This document shows positions 1 through 5,986 of a stretch of 6,973 nt of DNA, one piece after another (within the stretch, counting starts at the first letter, position 1; each line of letters begins with the position of its first letter). The translations under genes and the position numbers were made by a program. Source of the DNA: CAYSIX01 sp964431205 (lineage in GTDB: Bacteria > Planctomycetota > Phycisphaerae > Phycisphaerales > Phycisphaeraceae); the NCBI GenBank assembly GCA_964431205.1, contig CAYSIX010000215.1, forward strand, positions 1-6,973. The letters run 5' to 3'. The notes under the pieces are model-generated. The model saw nothing but the letters and a program-made list of their open reading frames with translations. It ran no database searches and had not been told where the DNA came from.

Positions 1-3000
1 GACGCCGGTGCCGAAGTTGGCCTGCCAGATGCCCAGGTCGAAGGCGTCGACGTCGGCGTCGTCGTCGGCGTCGCCGTCGGTGGCCAGGGCGTCGGCGGAT
101 TGGCCGAAGCCGGATTGCCAGATGCCCAGGTCGAAGGCATCGACGTCGCCGTCGAGGTCGAAGTCGCCGGGGATGGCGAAGCCGTAGTCGAAGAGGGTGA
201 CGTCGGTGTCGGTGTATCGGAGTCGGAAGCGTTCGCGGGGCGCGCCGTCGGCGACGAGGACGCCGCCGGTCGAGGCGCGGGGCCCGGTGAAGCGGTTTTC
301 GACGTCGTCGGCGGTGAGGATGACGAACTCGTCGGCCGGGTCGGGGGTGAACGCGTCGTCGAGTCGGACGGTCAGGTCGCCGCCGAGGAAGGCGGTGCCG
401 TTGACGGCGAGCTGGTCGTGCTCGGTGCCGACGGTCAGGCCGTTGACCTCGATCTCGAGCTCGCCGCCGGCGACCTGGCGGTACTCGTTGTTGACCGAGA
501 GGACGCCGGCCGAGAGGCCCGGGGCGACGGTGCCGGCGTTGGTGAAGGAGTTGTTGGCGAGGCTGAGGGTGCCGTCGCCGCGGATCAGGCCGCCCGAGGC
601 GTTGGTGAATACGGCGTTGGTGTTGGTCGTGAGCAGGGAGCGGACGGTGATGACGCCGCCGTCGGCGTTGGTGCTCGCGTCGGCGGCGAAGGTGAGCCCT
701 CCGGCGCCGGTCGCCTCCATGGCGCCCTGGTTGACGAAGCCCAGGCCGTTGGGGTCGATGGTCAGGGCCGTGTTGGCCTGATCGGCGATGATCGTGCCCA
801 GGTTGACCATGCCGCCGGTGTTGTCCATCAGGTCACCCGCGCCGCGGATGGTGTGGTCGGCCGCGTGCGTGATGACTGTGTTGTTGGTGACGAGGCGGTT
901 GTTGGGATGATCGCTCATGACGATCTGTCCGGTGCCGGTCACCGTCGGCGCGCCGGCGAGGTTCAGGTCGGTGAAGCTGCCGCTGGAGTCCATCTCCCAG
1001 GTGCCGTTGTTGGTGAAGGTACCGGTGACGGTGACGTCGACATTACTCTCCTGGAACGCGGCGCCGTCGAGGGTGATGTTGTTCAGCACGTTGCTCGCGC
1101 CGCCGCCGGTCGGGCGGATAACGCCCGTGCCGGTGGTCTTGAGCGTGCCGCCGTCGATCGTCGTGTTGTTCTCGATGAACACGGCGGAGCCGTCGGCGGC
1201 CTCGATGGTGTGACCCGTGTTGGTGAACAGGCCGAGCTGGAGCACGAGCCCGCCGGCGCCCTCGGCGCGGATCGTGCCCTGATTGACGAAGTCCCGGCCG
1301 TTCGGGTCGATGACCAGTGCGGTCGGCTGGTCCGCGATGATGGCGCCCATGTTCACCATGCCGCCGGTGTTGGCCAGAAGCTGGCCCCCGCCGCGGATCG
1401 TGTGGTCGGCGCCGTGGGTGATCACCGCGTCGTTGCTGAGGATACGGTTGTTGGGGCTATCGCTCATGACGATCTGACCCGTGCCGGCGAGCATCGGGGT
1501 CTCGTCCGCTTCCGTGGCGTTCGCGACGAGGTCGGTGGCGCTGCCCGAGGAGTTCACCTGCCAGGTGCCGTTGTTGGTGAGCGTGCCGGTGACGGCGACG
1601 TCATCACTGTTGTCCAGCAGGGCGTTGCCATCCAGCGTGACGTTGTTGAGCACGTTGAACGCGCCGCCGCCAACCGGGCGGATGACGCCGCTGCCGGTGG
1701 TCTTGAGCGTCCCGCCGTCCACGATGGCGCTGTTGTTGATGAACACGGCCGAGCCGTCGGCGGCCTCGATGGTGTGGCCGGTGTTGGTGAACGTGCCGAG
1801 CTGCAGGACGAACCCGCCGGCGCCCTCGGCGCGCATCGTGCCCTGATTGACGAAGCCCAAGCCGTCGGGGTCGATGGTCAAAGCGGTGTCGCCCTGGGCG
1901 AGGATCGTGCCCATGTTGACCATGCCGCCGGTGTTGGCGAGCAACTGGCCCGCGCCGCGGATGGTGTGGTCGGCGCCGTGGGTGATCACGGTGTTGTTGG
2001 TGATGATCCGGTTGTTGGTGAAGTCGCTGAGCACGACCTCGCCCGTGCCGCCGAGCGTGGCGGCGTCGTTGGCGTTCAGGTCTGTGAAGCTGCCGGAGGA
2101 GTTCATCTGCCAGGCGCCGTTGTTGGTGAGGGTGCCGGAGACGGCGACGTCGTCGCCGTTGTCCAGCAGCGTTTTGCCGTCCAGCGTCACGTTGTTGAGC
2201 ACGTTGAACGCGCCGGCGCCCGTCGGGCGGACGACGCCGGTGCCGGTGGTCGTGAGCGTCCCGCCATCCAAGAAGACGCTGTTGTCGATGACCACGACGG
2301 AGCCGTCGGCGGCCTCGATGGTGTGGCCGGTGTTGGTGAACGTGCCGAGCTGCAGGACGAACCCGCCGGCGCCCTCGGCGCGCATCGTGCCCTGATTGAC
2401 GAAGCCCAAGCCGTCGGGGTCGATGGTCAAAGCGGTGTCGCCCTGGGCGAGGATCGTGCCCATGTTGACCATGCCGCCGGTGTTGGCGAGCAACTGGCCC
2501 GCGCCGCGGATGGTGTGGTCGGCGCCGTGGGTGATCACGGTGTTGTTGGTGATGATCCGGTTGTTGGTGAAGTCGCTGAGCACGACCTCGCCCGTGCCGC
2601 CGAGCGTGGCGGCGTCGTTGGCGTTCAGGTCTGTGAAGCTGCCGGAGGAGTTCATCTGCCAGGCGCCGTTGTTGGTGAGGGTGCCGGAGACGGCGACGTC
2701 GTCGCCGTTGTCCAGCAGCGTTTTGCCGTCCAGCGTCACGTTGTTGAGCACGTTGAACGCGCCGGCGCCCGTCGGGCGGACGACGCCGGTGCCGGTGGTC
2801 GTGAGCGTCCCGCCATCCAAGAAGACGCTGTTGTCGATGACCACGACGGAGCCGTCGGCGGCCTCGATGGTGCGGCCGGTGTTGGTGAACGTGCCGGCGA
2901 GGAACGAGAGCCCGCCGGCGCCCTCGGCGCGCATCGTGCCCTGGTTCGTGAAGCCCAGGCCGTTGGGGTCGATCCTCAGCGTGGTGTCGCCCTGGGCGAG

Positions 3001-3564
3001 GATCGTGCCCATGTTGACCATGCCGCCGGTGTTGTTCAGGAGCAGACCCGCGCCGCGGATGGTGTGGCCGGCGCCGTGGGTGATCACGGTGTTGTTCGTG
3101 ATGATCCGGTTGTTGCCCGCGTCGCTGAGCACGGCCTCGCCGGACCCGCCGAGCGTCATCGTGTTGTTCAGGCTCAGGTCGGTGAAGCCGCCCGTGCTGT
3201 TGAGCAGGATCGAGCCGTCGTTGGCCACGCCGGCGGCCCCGACCACGGTCAGGTCGATGTTGTTGTTGAAGCTGAGGGTGTCGCCCAGGTCGATCACGAG
3301 GCTCTCGATCGCGCGCGTGACGTCGAGCGTGACGGCCGAGTCGGTCCCGTCGTCGCCGTCGTCGATCAGGACGTTGACGTTGCCGCTCGGCACGGCGGCC
3401 GGGTCCCAGTTGGCCGCGTCGTTCCAGACGCCGGTCCCGCCGATCCACACCGCGTCCGTCTGCGCCTCGGCCGGCGTGCCCAGGCCGCCCGCCACCACCG
3501 CCGCCATCCACACGCCCGTCGCACGCCACGAGCGCGCGCGGCGGCTCAACTCACAAAAATGCAT
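1..3564 (-). CDS. Giant secreted repeat protein with dockerin-like C-terminus, partial (C-terminal end outside window)
   Basis: The minus strand is open from ATG at 3564 to the left edge, 1188 codons without a stop; the true end lies beyond position 1. An arginine-rich N-terminus and a hydrophobic stretch (residues 17-30) lead to a likely signal-peptidase site, AEA/Q at 34/35. Then comes WIGGTGVWNDAANWD (residues 40-54), typical of planctomycete surface repeat proteins. From about residue 110 to 960 there are Asn/Thr/Gly-rich repeats (motifs NNRIITNN, GTFTNTG, GGTLTTTG) that suggest a beta-helix. A beta domain follows (ELEIEVNGLTVGTEHDQLAV, then FVILTADDV). From residue 1132 two dockerin-like segments each carry Asp-rich calcium loops and FDLGIWQ. 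A PEP-CTERM anchor beyond the window is likely by analogy but not seen. The start is supported by a Shine-Dalgarno site six bases upstream and a good promoter. The substrate or partner is unknown; a cell-surface or matrix role is inferred. The opposite strand and other frames also stay open for long distances but encode only biased shadow sequence. Confidence 0.9.
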   Translation of the reverse strand, partial: MHFCELSRRARSWRATGVWMAAVVAGGLGTPAEAQTDAVWIGGTGVWNDAANWDPAAVPSGNVNVLIDDGDDGTDSAVTLDVTRAIESLVIDLGDTLSFNNNIDLTVVGAAGVANDGSILLNSTGGFTDLSLNNTMTLGGSGEAVLSDAGNNRIITNNTVITHGAGHTIRGAGLLLNNTGGMVNMGTILAQGDTTLRIDPNGLGFTNQGTMRAEGAGGLSFLAGTFTNTGRTIEAADGSVVVIDNSVFLDGGTLTTTGTGVVRPTGAGAFNVLNNVTLDGKTLLDNGDDVAVSGTLTNNGAWQMNSSGSFTDLNANDAATLGGTGEVVLSDFTNNRIITNNTVITHGADHTIRGAGQLLANTGGMVNMGTILAQGDTALTIDPDGLGFVNQGTMRAEGAGGFVLQLGTFTNTGHTIEAADGSVVVIDNSVFLDGGTLTTTGTGVVRPTGAGAFNVLNNVTLDGKTLLDNGDDVAVSGTLTNNGAWQMNSSGSFTDLNANDAATLGGTGEVVLSDFTNNRIITNNTVITHGADHTIRGAGQLLANTGGMVNMGTILAQGDTALTIDPDGLGFVNQGTMRAEGAGGFVLQLGTFTNTGHTIEAADGSAVFINNSAIVDGGTLKTTGSGVIRPVGGGAFNVLNNVTLDGNALLDNSDDVAVTGTLTNNGTWQVNSSGSATDLVANATEADETPMLAGTGQIVMSDSPNNRILSNDAVITHGADHTIRGGGQLLANTGGMVNMGAIIADQPTALVIDPNGRDFVNQGTIRAEGAGGLVLQLGLFTNTGHTIEAADGSAVFIENNTTIDGGTLKTTGTGVIRPTGGGASNVLNNITLDGAAFQESNVDVTVTGTFTNNGTWEMDSSGSFTDLNLAGAPTVTGTGQIVMSDHPNNRLVTNNTVITHAADHTIRGAGDLMDNTGGMVNLGTIIADQANTALTIDPNGLGFVNQGAMEATGAGGLTFAADASTNADGGVITVRSLLTTNTNAVFTNASGGLIRGDGTLSLANNSFTNAGTVAPGLSAGVLSVNNEYRQVAGGELEIEVNGLTVGTEHDQLAVNGTAFLGGDLTVRLDDAFTPDPADEFVILTADDVENRFTGPRASTGGVLVADGAPRERFRLRYTDTDVTLFDYGFAIPGDFDLDGDVDAFDLGIWQSGFGQSADALATDGDADDDADVDAFDLGIWQANFGTGV
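690..3240 (-). repeat. About five coding tandem repeats of 549-564 bp in the giant secreted protein
   Basis: The same coding module recurs through the giant gene. An anchor (GGGTCGAT on the plus strand, antisense of IDP.G) falls at about 2965, 2416, 1867, 1303 and 751, giving spacings of 549, 549, 564 and 552 bases, or 183, 183, 188 and 184 residues. Each module reads roughly NNRIITNNTVIT, IRGAG, NTGGMVNMGTI, IDP.GLGF.NQG, GTFTNTG.TIEAADGS, then GTLTNNGAWQMNSSG. The unit nearest the N-terminus begins partway through the module, and the last decays near 690. The spacings are all multiples of three, so the reading frame is kept. Outer bounds are approximate. Confidence 0.85.
1751..2872. repeat. 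Exact tandem duplication, 573 bp identical at 549-bp offset
   Basis: Positions 1751-2323 and 2300-2872 are identical base for base when compared line by line. The copies overlap by 24 bases, so this is slightly more than two perfect units of a 549-bp period. Identity breaks at both ends: on the left, 1743, 1748 and 1750 differ from their partners at 2292, 2297 and 2299; on the right, 2324 is T where 2873 is C. The neighbouring units of the array have clearly diverged, so these two were copied recently or are kept identical by gene conversion. Confidence 0.95.
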
Positions 3565-3570
3565 CTTTCT

Positions 3571-3577
3571 CTCCTCC
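3571..3577 (-). promoter_or_regulatory. Shine-Dalgarno site of the giant repeat gene
   Basis: On the minus strand the sequence GGAGGAG lies six bases (AGAAAG) upstream of the ATG at 3564. It is a strong match to the 16S rRNA tail and fixes the start of the giant secreted protein. A second GGAG lies a little further upstream. This contrasts with lspA, puuD and thrC in the same window, which show no such site. Confidence 0.85.
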
Positions 3578-3666
3578 GCTCCGGGTCGGTCTGAACTTAC
3601 GCCCACTCAAATTGAATCAGCCACGCCCGATCGGCGGACGCGACAGCCCCGCAGAATGGAACATCG

Positions 3667-3695
3667 ATTCTAACGTCTTGCTCCGAAGGCGTCAA
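3667..3695 (-). promoter_or_regulatory. Sigma-70-type promoter of the giant repeat gene (TTGACG-17-TAGAAT)
   Basis: On the minus strand TTGACG (3695-3690) is followed after exactly 17 bases by TAGAAT (3672-3667). Both boxes are close to the housekeeping consensus and the spacing is ideal. Transcription would begin near 3660, leaving an untranslated leader of about 95 bases before the ATG at 3564. The promoter sits in an AT-richer pocket of otherwise GC-rich DNA. It is the best-formed promoter in the window. Confidence 0.75.
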
Positions 3696-3766
3696 CGAAA
3701 AATCGTACGCCTCAAACCTGCCCATCTTCACACCTTCGCCGGCCTTCAGCGGCGCGCGGTGCGCGA

Positions 3767-3793
3767 ACCGGTCCGGCCGTCAAGCCGACCGGT
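3767..3793. terminator. Hairpin between the PEP-CTERM relic and the giant-gene promoter; possible terminator
   Basis: Positions 3767-3777 (ACCGGTCCGGC) pair with 3784-3793 (GCCGACCGGT) around a six-base loop, giving a ten-pair GC-rich stem with one bulged C at 3774. It lies downstream of the minus-strand membrane-protein gene and upstream of the giant-gene promoter, where a terminator would be useful. There is no T-tract on either side, so it is not a classical intrinsic terminator. It could equally be an operator or chance structure. Confidence 0.35.
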
Positions 3794-3829
3794 CCCCCGC
3801 GCCATGACGCTGCCACCGGTTGACGTGAT

Positions 3830-3972
3830 TCAGGCGCGGCCCCGCCGCTCGCGACGCCCCCGAGCAAGCGCGATCTCCAGCGCCGTCAGCAGGCCGAGCG
3901 TCGCCGGCTCGGGCACGCGGAAGTTGTGCCCCGGTTCAGTGGGCGCCGTTGTGTCTGAGCCGTTCCCGCCAC
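3830..3972 (-). pseudogene. Orphan PEP-CTERM sorting tail, likely 3' remnant of a lost gene
   Basis: On the minus strand a frame ending in TGA (3832-3830) reads GGNGSDTTAPTEPGHNFR, then VPEPATLGLLTALEIALA, then an Arg-rich end (RGRRERRGRA). This is the layout of a PEP-CTERM signal: VPEPAT motif, hydrophobic stretch, basic tail. In the family this tail is recognised by an exosortase. Here there is no room for a passenger: upstream the frame runs at once into the membrane-protein gene, whose stop is at 3975-3973, and no plausible start codon with a ribosome binding site is seen. The hydrophobic stretch is short and carries a Glu, so it may be decaying. I infer a truncated gene whose body was deleted. 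Relative to the membrane-protein gene it lies in the -1 frame, so a frameshifted C-terminal extension is an alternative, but no slippery site is seen. The upstream limit is set at the neighbour's stop and is arbitrary. Confidence 0.55.
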
Positions 3973-4380
3973 TTAGCGCCGCGGCGCGTAGATCAGCCCC
4001 GCGACGAGGCCGAGCAGGAGCATTTCGATCGTTGCGCCCGCGTCCCACCAGGCGATCAGGCGCACGGGGTAGGGGGCGACGACGTACATGACGGTGTTGC
4101 CGGCCATCCGCAGCAGGGCGAGGATCGCGCCCAGGGTCAGGCCCTCGCGGACGCCGCCGGCCTTGCAGCCCCAGGCAAACAGCAGCGCCACCGCCGACGC
4201 CAGCATGAGCTGGCCGACGATCATCCACACGAAGCGGTCGGTCATCTCCTGTTCGCTGCGCCACAGCTCGGCGGTCTGCTCGTACACGCTGGCCATCAGC
4301 CCGCCGTGAAACACCCACTCGAAGACGAACACGACCACGAACAGGGTCAGGGCCGTCAGGATCAGCCGCTTGAGGTCCAT
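3973..4380 (-). CDS. Small four-helix membrane protein of unknown function
   Basis: This is a 135-residue integral membrane protein starting at ATG 4380, with GGAG seven bases upstream. Four hydrophobic segments are visible at about residues 5-27, 50-70, 79-101 and 106-130. A conserved-looking stretch between helices 1 and 2 reads HGGLMASVYEQTAELWRSEQEM (residues 25-46, here split as HGGLMASVYEQ and TAELWRSEQEM). I recall similar small proteins with an HG..L...Y..TA.LWR..EM pattern in many bacteria, without an established function, but I cannot name the family with confidence. The third segment contains LLRMAGNTVMYVVAP, and residue 113 is an Asp at the edge of the fourth segment. The gene appears to be transcribed alone. 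Its leader contains a nine-base C run (G run on the plus strand) just where transcription is predicted to start. No enzymatic or transport function can be inferred. Confidence 0.8.
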   Translation of the reverse strand: MDLKRLILTALTLFVVVFVFEWVFHGGLMASVYEQTAELWRSEQEMTDRFVWMIVGQLMLASAVALLFAWGCKAGGVREGLTLGAILALLRMAGNTVMYVVAPYPVRLIAWWDAGATIEMLLLGLVAGLIYAPRR

Positions 4381-4399
4381 CGCAGAACTCCGCAGAGGT

Positions 4400-4421
4400 G
4401 GGGGGGGGACGGGTGATTCTA
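4400..4421 (-). promoter_or_regulatory. TAGAAT -10 box followed by a nine-base C tract
   Basis: On the minus strand TAGAAT (4421-4416) lies 35 bases upstream of the ATG at 4380. With normal spacing, transcription starts at about 4410-4409, immediately before nine consecutive C residues in the RNA (4408-4400). The -35 region (about 4444-4439) is poor, so the call rests on the -10 box, its position and its identity with other -10 boxes in the window. Confidence 0.5.
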
Positions 4422-4616
4422 GCCGGGGCGGGCAGCGGCGAGCGCACCCACCCGCCGATCTCTCGCTGAATCGGGGGAAGAGCTTTTGGGAAGAGAGGAT
4501 CAGGAGGCAGGAGATCGCAGATGAACGGTGGAGAGGTGGGCATGACCACTCGGCAACGCGGCCGATTGACCACGGGCGAAGCGACCAGCGCGCCGGCCGT
4601 GCTCGACGGACGACCG

Positions 4617-4638
4617 ATGACGCGTCATTTCATAGAAT
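4617..4638 (+). promoter_or_regulatory. lspA promoter: TAGAAT -10 box with 12-bp palindrome in the spacer
   Basis: TAGAAT at 4633-4638 ends six bases before the lspA ATG (4645), so transcription should start at or next to the A of the start codon. Just upstream, 4617-4628 is a perfect palindrome, ATGACGCGTCAT, filling most of the space between the -10 box and the expected -35 position. No good -35 hexamer is visible at 4610-4615, which fits a weak or activator-dependent promoter. The rest of the 4381-4644 gap holds no convincing gene. Confidence 0.5.
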
Positions 4639-4644
4639 CCGCCC

Positions 4645-5280
4645 ATGACGGACGCGGCGACGACGATGGACGAGCCGGCGAAGGCCGGCGTGGCAGCGGG
4701 TCGGGTGAGCCGGCGCCGGGCGTGGCTGCTGTTTGTGGCGGTGACGGCGGGGGTGCTGGCGGCGGACCTGGTGCTGAAGGCGGCGGCGTTCCGTTACGTG
4801 GCGGGCGAGCCGGTGGTGGCGGTGGAGGAGTCGGCGAGCGACCCGACGTTCTGGCGTCGGTACCCGCACGAGCCGGTGACGCTGGTGCCGGGGGTCTTGA
4901 GCCTGAGGCTGACGACGAACACGGGGGCGGTGTTCGGGCTGGGCAAGGGCGGCCGGTGGCTGTTCGTGGCGGGCAGCGTGCTGGCGGCGGGGGTGATCCT
5001 GTACTTTTTCCGCCAGAGCCCGGCGCGGGCGTGGCCGCTGCACATGGCGCTGGGGATGATCCTGGCCGGGGCGCTGGGGAACCTGTACGACCGGCTGGTG
5101 TACTCGTGCGTGCGGGACATGCTGTACCTGTTTCCGGGGGTGGAGCTGCCGTTCGGGCTCAGCTGGCCGGGGGGACAGCGGGAGCTGTACCCGTGGATCT
5201 TCAACCTGGCCGACGCGGCGTTGATCGTGGGGGTGCTGGGGGTATTGGTGTGGACGTGGATCGCCGAGCCGCGGACGTGA
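4645..5280 (+). CDS. lspA: Lipoprotein signal peptidase (signal peptidase II)
   Basis: LspA is the inner-membrane aspartyl protease that removes the signal peptide from diacylglyceryl-modified prolipoproteins. The 211-residue protein shows the family landmarks: a hydrophobic first helix (about 26-48) containing ADLVLK with Asp41, NTGAVFGL (92-99), ALGNLYDR with catalytic Asp149, and FNLADAAL with catalytic Asp190, followed by the last helix (about 188-206). There is a short cytoplasmic N-terminal extension. The two catalytic aspartates are 41 residues apart, against roughly 18-20 in E. coli and Pseudomonas LspA; the extra segment (about 160-183) includes LPFGLSWPGG and PWI. I associate this with planctomycete LspA. 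The ATG at 4645 is chosen because of its position six bases after a TAGAAT box. An in-frame ATG at codon 8 is the alternative; neither has a Shine-Dalgarno site. The last 80 bases overlap the 3' end of the convergent puuD-like gene. Confidence 0.93.
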   Translation: MTDAATTMDEPAKAGVAAGRVSRRRAWLLFVAVTAGVLAADLVLKAAAFRYVAGEPVVAVEESASDPTFWRRYPHEPVTLVPGVLSLRLTTNTGAVFGLGKGGRWLFVAGSVLAAGVILYFFRQSPARAWPLHMALGMILAGALGNLYDRLVYSCVRDMLYLFPGVELPFGLSWPGGQRELYPWIFNLADAALIVGVLGVLVWTWIAEPRT

Positions 5281-5944
5281 GGGCGGTGAAGAGGCCGAGG
5301 TTGAGCGGGCCGTCGTCGCCGCGTTCGGGGTGCCACTGAACGCCAAGGAAGAAGCCGCAGGGGGCGTCGGGCTGGTCGATGGCTTCGATGACCCCGTCGT
5401 CGGCGCGGGCGACGATGCGCATCGACCCGGGGTCTCGGACGGCCTGTCGGTGGCTGGAGACGACGGGGCCGTCGTCTGGGGCGAGGGCGGCGTCGGTGGC
5501 ATCGAACCGGACGGTGTGTGTGCGGCAGTCCTGGTGGTGTTCGGGGTCGTCGATGACCTCGGGCAGGAACTGGTGGAGCCGGCCACCGGCGTGCAGGGCC
5601 ATGAGCTGCATGCCCAGGCAGACGCCGAGCGTGGGTCGGGCGTGTCGGATCGCCGCGTCGAGCAGGGCGAGCTCGAAGGCCTGGCGGTCGGGATCGATGC
5701 GTCGGGCCTGGGGGTGGGTCGGCTCGCCGAAGGGCTCGGTGGTCGGGTCCCCGCCGCCGGTGAGGACCAGGGCGTGGCACAGCGAGGCGTACGCGTCGGC
5801 CAGCTCGGGCGCGTGCGGCAGCAGCAGCGGCAGGCCCCCGGCGCGGCGCACGGCGCGGCTGTAGTGGATCGCCGAGCTGTACTGGCCGGATGCGGCCGAG
5901 TTGTCGCGGTTGTCGACCGTGATGCCGACCGTGGGCTTGAGCAC
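5201..5944 (-). CDS. Class I glutamine amidotransferase-like hydrolase (PuuD / peptidase C26 family)
   Basis: The 247-residue protein belongs to the gamma-glutamyl-gamma-aminobutyrate hydrolase family, cytosolic enzymes that cleave gamma-glutamyl amides. Visible motifs are PTVGIT (4-9), LTGGGDP (61-67), the nucleophile elbow GVCLGMQ with Cys109, VSSHRQAV (162-169) and GVQWHPE (201-207), which supplies His205 and Glu207 of the triad. The true substrate is uncertain, since no putrescine or GABA genes are nearby. The start is GTG at 5944; no in-frame start codon lies in the short gap upstream. There is no Shine-Dalgarno site, and a TATTCT box lies six bases upstream, so the message may be leaderless. 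The conserved domain ends near residue 225. The remaining Pro/Ser/Thr/Arg-rich tail (227-247) lies antisense to the end of lspA and looks like read-through after loss of an earlier stop. Confidence 0.87.
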   Translation of the reverse strand: MLKPTVGITVDNRDNSAASGQYSSAIHYSRAVRRAGGLPLLLPHAPELADAYASLCHALVLTGGGDPTTEPFGEPTHPQARRIDPDRQAFELALLDAAIRHARPTLGVCLGMQLMALHAGGRLHQFLPEVIDDPEHHQDCRTHTVRFDATDAALAPDDGPVVSSHRQAVRDPGSMRIVARADDGVIEAIDQPDAPCGFFLGVQWHPERGDDGPLNLGLFTALTSAARRSTSTPIPPAPPRSTPRRPG

Positions 5945-5949
5945 GTGGG

Positions 5950-5956
5950 TAGAATA
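5950..5956. promoter_or_regulatory. Shared bidirectional -10 box between puuD-like gene and antitoxin gene
   Basis: The seven bases TAGAATA contain TAGAAT on the plus strand (5950-5955) and TATTCT on the minus strand (5956-5951). The plus-strand box lies 31 bases before the antitoxin ATG (5987), leaving a leader of about 25 bases that carries a Shine-Dalgarno site. The minus-strand box ends six bases before the puuD GTG (5944), the same spacing as at lspA. The divergent start codons are only 42 bases apart, so the promoters must overlap. Clear -35 hexamers are not visible on either side. Confidence 0.5.
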
Positions 5957-5986
5957 GCCGTTGAGCGGTGCGAAAGAGAGGCCAGA

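Noticed and set aside
1..90. GTC/GGC triplet-like low-complexity stretch as a microsatellite
   Set aside because: It is explained by codons for the Asp/Ala-rich calcium loops (GAC and GCC) on the minus strand.
1604..3529. Long minus-strand frame, Arg/His/Gly-rich
   Set aside because: It is a shifted-frame shadow of the giant gene with extreme Arg/His content and no recognisable motif.
100..3594. Very long plus-strand open frame antisense to the giant repeat gene
   Set aside because: Its product is a monotonous Val/Gly/Asp/Ala sequence, it lacks a Shine-Dalgarno site, and it is the exact codon-aligned antisense of a minus-strand frame with a signal peptide, repeats and dockerin motifs. High GC keeps stops out of the shadow.
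3830..4573. Long minus-strand frame containing the PEP-CTERM motif, read as one 247-residue protein
   Set aside because: Upstream of the PEP motif it is a shifted-frame shadow of the four-helix membrane protein, with no membrane or secretion features; only the last 46 codons look real.
4521..5339. Plus-strand frame starting at an ATG with a good AGGAG site seven bases upstream
   Set aside because: It runs through lspA in the wrong frame and yields Gly/Ala-rich noise. The Shine-Dalgarno match lies in a purine-rich stretch and is probably accidental, though a short upstream peptide cannot be fully excluded.
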